DNA from: Actinotalea sp.
Lineage (GTDB): Bacteria > Actinomycetota > Actinomycetes > Actinomycetales > Cellulomonadaceae
Assembly: GCA_014360395.1 (NCBI GenBank)
Contig: JACIXM010000103.1
Coordinates: 1 to 6,943 of the forward strand
Length of the DNA stretch: 6,943 nucleotides
Direction: 5' to 3'
A program made the translations under genes and the position numbers. Of this stretch, positions 1 through 5,458 are shown one piece after another (position 1 is the stretch's first letter; every line of letters begins with the position of its first letter). The notes beneath the pieces were generated by a model, which made no database searches, was not told where the DNA came from, and was given only the letters and a program-made list of their open reading frames with translations.

Positions 1-163
1 CGTCCACGTGGACGTGCAGGTACCGACCCAGCTCGACGAGGAGCAGACCGAGCTGCTGCGCCGGCTCGCCACCCTGCGTGGCGAGGAGCGACCGGCCTCG
101 CGCCTGGCACCGGCGGGCTCGGGGGTGTTCTCCAAGCTCCGGGACAAGCTCGCGGGTCGGTGA
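1..163 (+). CDS. dnaJ: Molecular chaperone DnaJ (DnaJ2 type), 3' end only
   Basis: Only the last 53 codons are present (reading phase begins at base 2, TGA at 161-163). The peptide runs from VHVDVQVPTQLDEEQTELL through a variable linker to the end FSKLRDKLAGR. A VPTxLDxExxELLRxL strand-helix followed by a short linker and a terminal FSxLRxxxxGR is how I remember the actinobacterial DnaJ2 C-terminal substrate-binding domain ending. The J-domain and zinc-finger region lie upstream and cannot be checked. DnaJ is the Hsp40 co-chaperone that delivers substrates to DnaK and stimulates its ATPase in the cytoplasm. Its stop overlaps the start of the next gene (GTGA), and dnaJ followed by rsmE is a widely conserved pair, which supports the call. 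The identity rests on a short tail plus context. Confidence 0.8.
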   Translation, partial: VHVDVQVPTQLDEEQTELLRRLATLRGEERPASRLAPAGSGVFSKLRDKLAGR

Positions 164-963
164 GCGCACCGGTCTTCCTCGCCGGACCGGGACTCCTCGA
201 GGGGCTCGGTCCGGGAGCGACGTACGTGCTCGACGGCCCCGAGGGGCGGCACGCGGGCGTCGTGCAGCGCCGTCGCGCGGGGGAGCGGGTCGACGTCGCC
301 GACGGGACCGGGGTGCGCCTGCGCTGCCGGATCGCGCAGGTCGACGGCGGCCGCGTCGTCCTCGACGTGCTCGAGCGGGTCGACGAGCCGGCGCCCGGGG
401 TGCGACTCGTCCTCGTCCAGGCTCTCGCCAAGGGCGACCGCGACGAGCTCGCCGTCGAGGCCGCCACGGAGCTCGGCGTGGACGAGGTCGTGCCGTGGCA
501 GGCCCGGCGCTCCGTCGTCGTCTGGCGCGGTGAGCGTGCCGCGAAGAGCCGCGCGAAGTGGGCGGCCGCGGTCCGCGAGGCGGCCAAGCAGTCCCGCCGG
601 GCCCGCGTGCCCGATGTCGCCGCCCCCGTGGACACCCGGGCGCTCGCCGCGCTCGCGGCTCGGGTGCGGGCGGCGGGCGGGACGACCGTCGTCCTGCACG
701 AGTCCGCCACGACGCCCCTGGCCGCGGTGCCCCTGCCTGCGGTGCCCCCGCCCGCGGTGCCCCCGTCCGCCCCGAACGACGACGACGCCCCCGCCGTCCT
801 GGTGGTGGTCGGGCCGGAGGGCGGGATCGCCGAGGAGGAGCTCGACGCGCTGGAGTCGGCGGGCGCCGTCGTCGTGCGGCTGGGACCCCACGTCCTGCGG
901 ACCTCGACCGCCGGGCCGGTCGCGCTCGCCCTGCTCGCCCAGCGGCTCGGTCGCTGGGGCTGA
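160..963 (+). CDS. rsmE: 16S rRNA (uracil-1498-N3)-methyltransferase RsmE
   Basis: This 267-residue SPOUT-class methyltransferase uses S-adenosylmethionine to make m3U1498 in helix 44 of 16S rRNA, near the decoding site. The N-terminal part (about 1-75) is the PUA-like RNA-binding domain. The rest is the trefoil-knot catalytic domain, with family blocks LVQALAKGDRDELAVEAATELGV (in part, from about residue 84), a KW...EAAKQSRR stretch, GPEGG at 218-222 and LRTSTAG at 246-252, which form the cofactor-binding knot. The GTG start overlaps the dnaJ stop by four bases, with only a weak upstream purine run, so translation is probably coupled to dnaJ. Length is slightly above the usual 240-250. Much of the excess is a proline-rich insert at about residues 188-210, made by a 15-bp tandem repeat, just before the VLVVVGPEGG strand. 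The call is firm. Confidence 0.95.
   Translation: MSAPVFLAGPGLLEGLGPGATYVLDGPEGRHAGVVQRRRAGERVDVADGTGVRLRCRIAQVDGGRVVLDVLERVDEPAPGVRLVLVQALAKGDRDELAVEAATELGVDEVVPWQARRSVVVWRGERAAKSRAKWAAAVREAAKQSRRARVPDVAAPVDTRALAALAARVRAAGGTTVVLHESATTPLAAVPLPAVPPPAVPPSAPNDDDAPAVLVVVGPEGGIAEEELDALESAGAVVVRLGPHVLRTSTAGPVALALLAQRLGRWG
724..768 (+). repeat. Three in-frame 15-bp tandem repeats inside rsmE
   Basis: Three consecutive 15-base units start at 724, 739 and 754. Each begins GCGGTGCCCC and they differ at only a few positions near the end. They encode AVPLP, AVPPP and AVPPS, a proline-rich spacer followed by an acidic patch (NDDD). The period is a multiple of three, so copy-number change would keep the frame. 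It lies in a loop between two core strands of the SPOUT domain. Confidence 0.9.
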
Positions 964-988
964 CCGGGGTCGACCGGCCCTCTAGCCT
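960..988 (+). promoter_or_regulatory. Likely sigma-70-type leaderless promoter of the HIT gene
   Basis: CTGACC at 960-965 resembles the TTGACA -35 box (4 of 6). It is separated by exactly 17 bases from TAGCCT at 983-988, a TAnnnT-type -10 box. Six bases separate the -10 from the ATG at 995, so transcription would start at or next to the A of the start codon and give a leaderless mRNA, common in Actinobacteria. There is no Shine-Dalgarno before this ATG, which agrees. The -35 overlaps the rsmE stop codon (961-963). Inferred from sequence only. Confidence 0.6.
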
Positions 989-994
989 GGGTCC

Positions 995-1396
995 ATGACC
1001 TCGACGACGAGTCCCGGTGGCGACGGATCGACCCGCAGGGAGGCCGGCCGGCTGACCGCGCCGGACTGCCTCTTCTGCCGCATCGTGGCCGGCGAGGTCC
1101 CGGCGACGGTGGTCGCCGAGAACGAGGCCGCGCTGGCGTTCCGGGACCTGGACCCGCGTGCCCCGGTGCACGTCCTGGTCGTGCCGCGGGACCACCACGC
1201 CGACGTCGTCCAGCTCGCGGCCGCCGACCCGGCCCTCCTCGCCGCGGTGGTCCTGCTCGGCGACGAGGTGGCCGAGCAGGAGTCCGGCGGGCAGTTCCGG
1301 CTCGTGTTCAACACGGGCTCGGAGGCCGGGCAGTCGGTCTTCCACGTCCACGGCCACGTCATCGGGGGGACGCGGCTCGGCTGGTCCCCGGCCTGA
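995..1396 (+). CDS. HIT (histidine triad) family protein, HINT-like nucleotide hydrolase
   Basis: This 133-residue protein has the family signature HVHGHVI at residues 117-123 (histidines 117, 119 and 121), preceded by the conserved NTGSEAGQSVFH block. The N-terminal DCLFCRIVAGEVPA at 24-37 contains the C25-x-x-C28 pair seen in many bacterial HINT proteins, where it can help bind zinc. HINT enzymes hydrolyse purine nucleoside phosphoramidates and aminoacyl-adenylates through a transient AMP-histidine intermediate; the substrate here is unknown. About 23 residues precede the usual DCLFC start, a longer leader than in many relatives. The ATG at 995 is supported by its exact spacing from a -10 box, and the lack of an RBS fits a leaderless message. 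The gene lies between rsmE and phoH, a frequent actinobacterial position. It could be linked to stray adenylate removal, but that is inference. Confidence 0.93.
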   Translation: MTSTTSPGGDGSTRREAGRLTAPDCLFCRIVAGEVPATVVAENEAALAFRDLDPRAPVHVLVVPRDHHADVVQLAAADPALLAAVVLLGDEVAEQESGGQFRLVFNTGSEAGQSVFHVHGHVIGGTRLGWSPA

Positions 1397-1402
1397 TCCG
1401 CA

Positions 1403-1426
1403 CGGCCGCCCGAGGCCGGGCGGTCG
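1403..1426 (+). terminator. Strong GC hairpin after the HIT gene, possible terminator or attenuator
   Basis: The left arm at 1403-1412 pairs with the right arm at 1417-1426 (10 bp, one G-U) around the 4-base loop AGGC. It begins seven bases after the HIT stop. No T-run follows, so it is not a classic intrinsic terminator. U-less hairpins are often proposed as terminators or mRNA-stabilising ends in Actinobacteria. Its right arm lies where the -35 of the next putative promoter would be. Confidence 0.5.
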
Positions 1427-1439
1427 GCGCCCGCGTCGC

Positions 1440-1445
1440 TACGAT
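1440..1445 (+). promoter_or_regulatory. Putative -10 element (TACGAT) for the phoH-ybeY-corC-era operon
   Basis: TACGAT fits the TAnnnT actinobacterial -10 pattern. It is the best candidate in the spacer between the HIT and phoH genes. The -35 position (about 1417-1422) is plain GC sequence with no TTGACA likeness. A start near 1452 would give a 5' leader of about 84 bases. Confidence is limited because only the -10 is convincing. Confidence 0.4.
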
Positions 1446-1506
1446 GGGACGGTCGTCGCAGGGGCGGCGGCACGGTGCCACGGGGACGTCCCGGGGGCGA
1501 GGCGAC

Positions 1507-1533
1507 AGGAGACCGCAGGCCGGACGGCCGGAC
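1507..1533 (+). promoter_or_regulatory. Displaced Shine-Dalgarno and 8-bp tandem repeat before phoH
   Basis: AGGAG at 1507-1511 is the only good Shine-Dalgarno match before phoH, but it lies 24 bases from the ATG at 1536. Most of the gap is a perfect tandem duplication of GGCCGGAC (1518-1525 and 1526-1533). Without both units the spacing would be 8 bases. GGCC at 1518-1521 can pair with GGCC at 1526-1529 around a GGAC loop, which could bring the AGGAG closer to the start in the folded RNA. No other in-frame ATG, GTG or TTG exists between the HIT stop and 1536, so the start itself is not in doubt. Confidence 0.6.
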
Positions 1534-1535
1534 CC

Positions 1536-2687
1536 ATGACCGAGACACCCGCGCGGCGAGCCCGCGCCTCCACGGACGTCGAGCACCGGATCGTCGTCCC
1601 GAGCCATCTGCCCGTCGTCGCGCTCCTCGGTCCCGGTGACGAGGTGCTGCGCGCCGTCGAGCACGGGTTCCCGGCCGTGGCCATCCACGCGCGCGGCGAC
1701 CAGATCACCCTGCTCGGGCCGCCCGCCGACGTCGCCCTCGTCTCCCGGCTGCTCGACGAGCTGCTCGAGGTCGCGGCCACCGGCACCGTCCTGGACGCCG
1801 ACGTGGTCGGCCGCTCGGTGCAGATGCTCACGGCGGCGACGGCCAGCCGGCCGGCCGAGGTCCTCACGCAGAACATCCTGTCCAGCCGGGGGCGCACGAT
1901 CCGGCCGAAGACGGTCGGGCAGAAGACGTACGTCGACGCCATCGACCGGAACACGGTCACCTTCGGGATCGGCCCGGCCGGCACGGGCAAGACGTACCTC
2001 GCGATGGCGAAGGCCGTCCAGGCGCTGCAGGCCAAGCAGGTCAACCGCATCGTCCTGACCCGGCCCGCCGTCGAGGCCGGCGAGCGGCTCGGCTTCCTGC
2101 CCGGGTCCCTCAGCGAGAAGATCGACCCGTACCTGCGCCCGCTCTACGACGCGCTGCACGACATGGTCGACCCGGACTCGATCCCACGGCTCATGGACTC
2201 CGGCACGGTCGAGGTCGCCCCGCTGGCGTACATGCGCGGGCGGACGCTCAACGACGCGTTCATCATCCTCGACGAGGCGCAGAACACCTCCACCGAGCAG
2301 ATGAAGATGTTCCTGACCCGTCTGGGCTTCGGTTCCAGGGTGGTGGTCACCGGTGACGTGACCCAGGTCGACCTGCCCGGCGGCACCACCTCGGGCCTGC
2401 GCGTGGTCGAGGACATCCTCGGCGGCGTCGACGACGTCGCGTTCTGCCGCCTGACGTCCGAGGACGTCGTCCGGCACCGCCTGGTCGGCGAGATCATCGA
2501 CGCCTACGCGCGGTGGGACACCCTCGCGGCCCGCGCCGAGGGCGGCGACCGCCGCGACGGTCGGCCCGCACGCCCGGGCCGGGGCGAGCGAGCGTACCGG
2601 GGCCGGTCCGCCGCCCGGCGCGCTGAGCCGGCGCGGACCGACGACGACGCCGCGGGCGACGCCCCGGCGCAGGAGGAGCAGCAGTGA
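1536..2687 (+). CDS. phoH: PhoH-like ATPase (PhoL/YbeZ family)
   Basis: This is a 383-residue cytoplasmic P-loop NTPase of the PhoH-like/YbeZ family. The N-terminal region (about 15-110) matches the small KH-like RNA-binding domain of the family, with [20 protein letters not shown] and [13 protein letters not shown]. The ATPase core has Walker A GPAGTGKT at 146-153, Walker B IILDEAQN ending at 250 (D246, E247) and a sensor-like [13 protein letters not shown] around D274. The core ends near DAYARWD (322-328). Residues from about 333 onward form a low-complexity arginine-rich then acidic tail, probably disordered. The stop overlaps ybeY by GTGA, and the last codons (QEEQQ) contain the ybeY Shine-Dalgarno. 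The family pairs with YbeY in many bacteria and is linked to RNA metabolism, but its exact substrate is not known from sequence. In-frame upstream sequence overlapping the HIT gene is not part of it. Confidence 0.93.
   Translation: MTETPARRARASTDVEHRIVVPSHLPVVALLGPGDEVLRAVEHGFPAVAIHARGDQITLLGPPADVALVSRLLDELLEVAATGTVLDADVVGRSVQMLTAATASRPAEVLTQNILSSRGRTIRPKTVGQKTYVDAIDRNTVTFGIGPAGTGKTYLAMAKAVQALQAKQVNRIVLTRPAVEAGERLGFLPGSLSEKIDPYLRPLYDALHDMVDPDSIPRLMDSGTVEVAPLAYMRGRTLNDAFIILDEAQNTSTEQMKMFLTRLGFGSRVVVTGDVTQVDLPGGTTSGLRVVEDILGGVDDVAFCRLTSEDVVRHRLVGEIIDAYARWDTLAARAEGGDRRDGRPARPGRGERAYRGRSAARRAEPARTDDDAAGDAPAQEEQQ
2671..2676 (+). promoter_or_regulatory. Shine-Dalgarno for ybeY
   Basis: AGGAGG is a full anti-SD match seven bases before the GTG at 2684. 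It lies inside the final codons of phoH. It decides the ybeY start, which overlaps the phoH stop. Confidence 0.85.
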
Positions 2688-3136
2688 GCGTCGAGGTCAA
2701 CAACGAGTCCGGGCACGCGGTCGACGAGGCGGAGTTCGCCGCGCTCGGGCGCCACGTGCTCGACGCGATGCACGTCCACCCGCAGGCCGAGCTGTCGATC
2801 CTGCTGGTCGACGCCGACGTCATGACGGACCTGCACGTGCAGTACATGGACGAGCCGGGCCCCACGGACGTGCTCTCCTTCCCCATGGACGAGCTGCGGC
2901 CGGGGGTCGAGGGCGAGCCGACGCCCGCAGGCCTGCTGGGTGACGTGGTGCTCTGCCCGGAGGTCGCCGCGCGGCAGGCCCGCGACGCCGGGCACTCCAC
3001 GGAGGAGGAGCTCCTCCTCCTCACCACGCACGGCATCCTGCACCTGCTGGGCTACGACCACGCGGAGCCGGAGGAGGAGAAGGAGATGTTCGCTCTCCAG
3101 CGACGGCTCCTGCTGACCTTCCTCGCCGGACGATGA
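2684..3136 (+). CDS. ybeY: Endoribonuclease YbeY, rRNA maturation factor
   Basis: This 150-residue protein is a normal length for the family. The zinc-binding signature [11 protein letters not shown] spans residues 116-126, giving H116, H120 and H126. The substrate-groove block [11 protein letters not shown] is at 60-70, and [15 protein letters not shown] follows. YbeY is a metal-dependent single-strand RNase required for correct 16S 3'-end processing and 70S quality control, and it is reported to interact with Era. By eye, the position of the E. coli conserved arginine (R59, YRGKD) is M55 here (YMDEPGPTD), which I believe is usual in Actinobacteria. The GTG start is fixed by an AGGAGG seven bases upstream and a GTGA overlap with phoH. 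The stop overlaps the next gene by ATGA, implying coupled translation. The product acts in the cytoplasm. Confidence 0.96.
   Translation: MSVEVNNESGHAVDEAEFAALGRHVLDAMHVHPQAELSILLVDADVMTDLHVQYMDEPGPTDVLSFPMDELRPGVEGEPTPAGLLGDVVLCPEVAARQARDAGHSTEEELLLLTTHGILHLLGYDHAEPEEEKEMFALQRRLLLTFLAGR
3001..3020. repeat. Perfect 20-bp palindrome inside ybeY
   Basis: GGAGGAGGAG at 3001-3010 is followed directly by its exact reverse complement at 3011-3020. It encodes the end of the TEEELLLL helix just before the YbeY metal-binding motif. The Glu and Leu codons used (GAG, CTC) are enough to explain it. In RNA it could fold into a hairpin of about eight pairs and hide an internal AGGAGG. Confidence 0.85.
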
Positions 3137-4422
3137 GCGGGTCGCCCGACGCGCTCGGTGTCCTCCTGGCGCTGCTCGCGGTCCTCGCCCTCGTGCCGGC
3201 CGTCGTGCTCAGCGCCGGGGAGGCAGCGGTCCCGCGCCTCGGCCGCTCCGGCCTCGTGGAGATGGCCGTCGTCCAGTCACCCCTGGGTCGTCGCGTCAAC
3301 CGGGTCCTGGCGGACGTCCACGGCGCGGTCGCGGCCGCCGCCTGGTCGCGCGTGGCGCTCGAGGCCGTCGCCGTCGTCGCCCTCACCCTCGCGCTCGAGA
3401 CCGCGGGCCTGCCGTGGTGGACGACGCTGCTCGTCGCCGGCGGGACCGCTGTCGCGCTGGGCCTGCTCGTCATCCGCTTCCTGCCCCGCTCGCTCGCCCG
3501 GCGCCACCCCCGCGGGGCGGTCCGCGTCGCCGCCGGGGGCCTGCTGCTGGCCCGGGCCCTGAGCCGGCCGGTGCGCCCGCTCGCGCTCGGGGCGTCCCCG
3601 GTGCCCGACCGCTCCGCGGAGGAGCTGCGGGAGATGGTCGAGCGGTTCGACGAGTCGCAGAGCATCGAGGAGGAGGACCGCGCGCTGGTCCGCTCCGTCC
3701 TGGGACTGGGGGACACCCGGGTCCGCTCGGTCATGGTGCCGCGCACCGAGATGATCGTGCTGCCCGCCGGCACCAACCTGCGCAAGGCGCTGACGCTGTT
3801 CCTGCGGTCGGGGTACTCCCGCATCCCGGTCGTGGGCGAGTCCGTCGACGACCTCGTGGGGATCCTCTACCTCAAGGACCTGCTCCAGTACCGCCACACG
3901 GCCGGCGAGGAGGTCGACGCGGAGCCGGTCGAGGCCCTGGTGCGGCCGCCGGTGTTCGTGCCCGAGTCCAAGCCGGTCGACGACCTGCTGCGGGACATGC
4001 AGAGCGCGTCCTCGCACATCGCCATGGTCGTGGACGAGTACGGCGGCGTGGCCGGTCTCGTCACCATCGAGGACGCGCTGGAGGAGATCGTCGGCGAGCT
4101 GACCGACGAGCACGACCGGTCCGGCCCGGAGGTGGAGGACCTCGGTGACGGCACGTACCGTGTCCCCTCGCGCCTGCCGGTGGACGAGCTGGGTGAGCTG
4201 TTCGACCTCGAGCTGACGGACGACGAGGTCGACACGGCGGCCGGGCTGCTCGCCAAGGCCATCGGCAAGGTCCCGCTCGCGGGGTCCAGCGCGGAGGTCT
4301 CCGGGCTGGTCGTCACCGCCGAGCGGGTGCAGGGGCGTCGTCGGCAGGTCGCGACCCTCCTCGTCCGCCGTGCCGAGCGCCACGACGACCGCACCTCGAA
4401 CGACCAGGGAGAACGACGATGA
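3133..4422 (+). CDS. CBS-pair membrane protein, CorC/HlyC (DUF21-like, YbeX-related) family
   Basis: This is a 429-residue membrane protein. Hydrophobic segments lie at about 8-27, 74-93 and 96-118, with a weaker one at 127-150, together occupying the place of the CNNM/DUF21 domain. A charged linker ([18 protein letters not shown]) leads to two CBS domains: about 197-253, starting [11 protein letters not shown], and about 270-323, with VDEYGG at 300-305 and [14 protein letters not shown]. The CorC_HlyC C-terminal domain covers about 336-420 ([15 protein letters not shown]). The DUF21 part looks diverged: SAGEAA (27-32) replaces the usual SxSET motif, and RFLPRSLA (115-122) lacks the acidic residue normally found before the PK. 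Relatives are called hemolysin C or CorC and are linked to Mg2+/Co2+ efflux, but transport is not proven for this branch. It overlaps ybeY and era by ATGA at both ends, matching E. coli ybeZ-ybeY-ybeX order. Confidence 0.92.
   Translation: MSGSPDALGVLLALLAVLALVPAVVLSAGEAAVPRLGRSGLVEMAVVQSPLGRRVNRVLADVHGAVAAAAWSRVALEAVAVVALTLALETAGLPWWTTLLVAGGTAVALGLLVIRFLPRSLARRHPRGAVRVAAGGLLLARALSRPVRPLALGASPVPDRSAEELREMVERFDESQSIEEEDRALVRSVLGLGDTRVRSVMVPRTEMIVLPAGTNLRKALTLFLRSGYSRIPVVGESVDDLVGILYLKDLLQYRHTAGEEVDAEPVEALVRPPVFVPESKPVDDLLRDMQSASSHIAMVVDEYGGVAGLVTIEDALEEIVGELTDEHDRSGPEVEDLGDGTYRVPSRLPVDELGELFDLELTDDEVDTAAGLLAKAIGKVPLAGSSAEVSGLVVTAERVQGRRRQVATLLVRRAERHDDRTSNDQGERR
4406..4411 (+). promoter_or_regulatory. 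Shine-Dalgarno for era
   Basis: AGGGAG lies seven bases before the era ATG at 4419, inside the last codons of the preceding CBS-protein gene. It supports this start over any internal one. Confidence 0.8.
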
Positions 4423-5372
4423 GCACCGGACCCGACGGGCCCGACACCACGCCGACGGCGTTCCGGTCGGGCTTCGCCTGCATCGTCGGACGCCCCAACG
4501 CCGGCAAGTCCACGCTGACGAACGCGATCGTCGGTCAGAAGGTGGCCATCACCTCCGGCCGCCCGCAGACGACGCGCCACGTGATCCGCGGCGTCGTCCA
4601 CCGCCCGGACGCCCAGCTCGTGCTCGTCGACACGCCGGGCCTGCACCGCCCGCGCACGCTCCTCGGTGAGCGCCTCAACGACCTCGTCCGGGACACCCTG
4701 ACCGAGGTCGACGTCGTCGTCTTCTGCATCCCGGCGGACCAGCGGGTGGGGCCCGGTGACCGGTTCATCGCCCAGCAGCTCGCCGAGCTCGGCGGCCGCG
4801 AGTCCACGCCCGTCGTCGCCGTGGCGACGAAGGCCGACACCGTCGGCAAGGGTCGGCTCGCGGAGCACCTGCTGGCGATCGCCGAGCTGGGGGAGTGGGC
4901 GGACGTCGTCCCGGTCAGCGCCGTCGAGGGCTACCAGGTGGACACGCTGCTGGACGTGCTCGTGGGGCACCTGCCGGAGGGGCCGGCGCTGTACCCCGAC
5001 GGGGAGCTGACCGACGAGCCCGAGGCGGTCATGGTGGCCGAGCTGGTGCGCGAGGCGGCCCTGGAGGGCGTGCGCGACGAGCTGCCGCACTCCCTGGCCG
5101 TCGTCGTCGACGAGATCGTGCCGCGGGAGGCCCGGGACGGCAGCGACGGCAGGCCGCCGATGCTCGACGTCCGCGTCCACCTCTTCGTCGAGCGCGACAG
5201 CCAGAAGGCGATCGTCATCGGCAAGGGCGGCTCCCGCCTGCGCGAGGTCGGCACGACCGCCCGCCGAGGCATCGAGGCGCTGCTCGGCGCGAAGGTCTAC
5301 CTCGACCTGCACGTCAAGGTCGCCAAGGACTGGCAGCGCGACCCCAAGCAGCTGCGCCGGCTCGGCTTCTGA
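4419..5372 (+). CDS. era: GTPase Era, 30S ribosome assembly factor
   Basis: This 317-residue protein has the full Era layout. G1 is GRPNAGKST at 24-32, the G2 region SGRPQTTRH begins at 46, G3 is DTPGL at 71-75, G4 is TKAD at 137-140 and G5 is the SA at 167-168. The C-terminal KH domain has IGKGG (G268-K269-G270-G271), then YLDLHVKVAKDWQRDPKQL and the end RRLGF. Era-GTP binds the 16S 3' end and helps late 30S assembly. The G4 motif is TKxD rather than the textbook NKxD, which I recall as common in actinobacterial Era. About 16 residues precede the first G-domain strand, slightly longer than E. coli. The ATG overlaps the upstream stop (ATGA) and has a well-placed AGGGAG. It is the last gene of the operon, followed at once by hairpins. 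Confidence 0.97.
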   Translation: MSTGPDGPDTTPTAFRSGFACIVGRPNAGKSTLTNAIVGQKVAITSGRPQTTRHVIRGVVHRPDAQLVLVDTPGLHRPRTLLGERLNDLVRDTLTEVDVVVFCIPADQRVGPGDRFIAQQLAELGGRESTPVVAVATKADTVGKGRLAEHLLAIAELGEWADVVPVSAVEGYQVDTLLDVLVGHLPEGPALYPDGELTDEPEAVMVAELVREAALEGVRDELPHSLAVVVDEIVPREARDGSDGRPPMLDVRVHLFVERDSQKAIVIGKGGSRLREVGTTARRGIEALLGAKVYLDLHVKVAKDWQRDPKQLRRLGF

Positions 5373-5373
5373 C

Positions 5374-5395
5374 CCCCGCGCCCGTCCGTGCGGGG
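5374..5395 (+). terminator. First GC hairpin after era
   Basis: Bases 5374-5381 pair with 5388-5395 (8 bp with one G-U) around a 6-base loop, starting one base after the era stop. No T-run follows. It is probably part of a U-less termination or mRNA 3'-end structure. Confidence 0.5.
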
Positions 5396-5398
5396 CTG

Positions 5399-5418
5399 CC
5401 CGCCGCCGGGGCGGCGGG
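5399..5418 (+). terminator. Second GC hairpin after era
   Basis: CCCGCCGC at 5399-5406 and GCGGCGGG at 5411-5418 form a perfect 8-bp stem with loop CGGG. It stands four bases after the first hairpin. Next comes another near-palindrome, GTCCCC-C-GGGGAC at 5418-5430. There is no T-run. The tandem arrangement between two same-strand genes, together with a new -10 box downstream, suggests the operon ends here. Confidence 0.55.
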
Positions 5419-5446
5419 TCCCCCGGGGACGGCGCTCCCGGCTGGC

Positions 5447-5452
5447 TAGACT
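5447..5452 (+). promoter_or_regulatory. -10 element (TAGACT) of a likely leaderless promoter for the hydrolase gene
   Basis: TAGACT fits the TAnnnT -10 pattern and ends six bases before the GTG at 5459, the same spacing as the HIT promoter. The mRNA would start at or next to the GTG. No Shine-Dalgarno is present before this GTG, in line with a leaderless start. The -35 region is GC-rich with no clear TTGACA match. Confidence 0.55.
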
Positions 5453-5458
5453 CCCCGG

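Noticed and set aside
1444..1520. ATG at 1444 as a small leader peptide start before phoH
   Set aside because: It overlaps the putative -10 box and would lie upstream of the expected transcript start. It has no Shine-Dalgarno and is out of frame with phoH.
1158..1535. In-frame upstream extension of phoH overlapping the HIT gene
   Set aside because: The translated stretch is Arg/Ser/Pro-rich shadow of the HIT gene, and family homology begins after the ATG at 1536. No start codon occurs in this frame between the HIT stop and 1536.
1359..2477. 372-codon minus-strand open frame opposite phoH
   Set aside because: It has the same antisense GC-bias character; it lies fully opposite the well-supported phoH-like gene and resembles no known family.
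4827..4838. TKAD instead of NKxD in Era as a sign of a defective GTPase
   Set aside because: All other G motifs and the KH domain are intact, and TKxD is, as I recall, the common actinobacterial form, so a functional GTPase is more likely.
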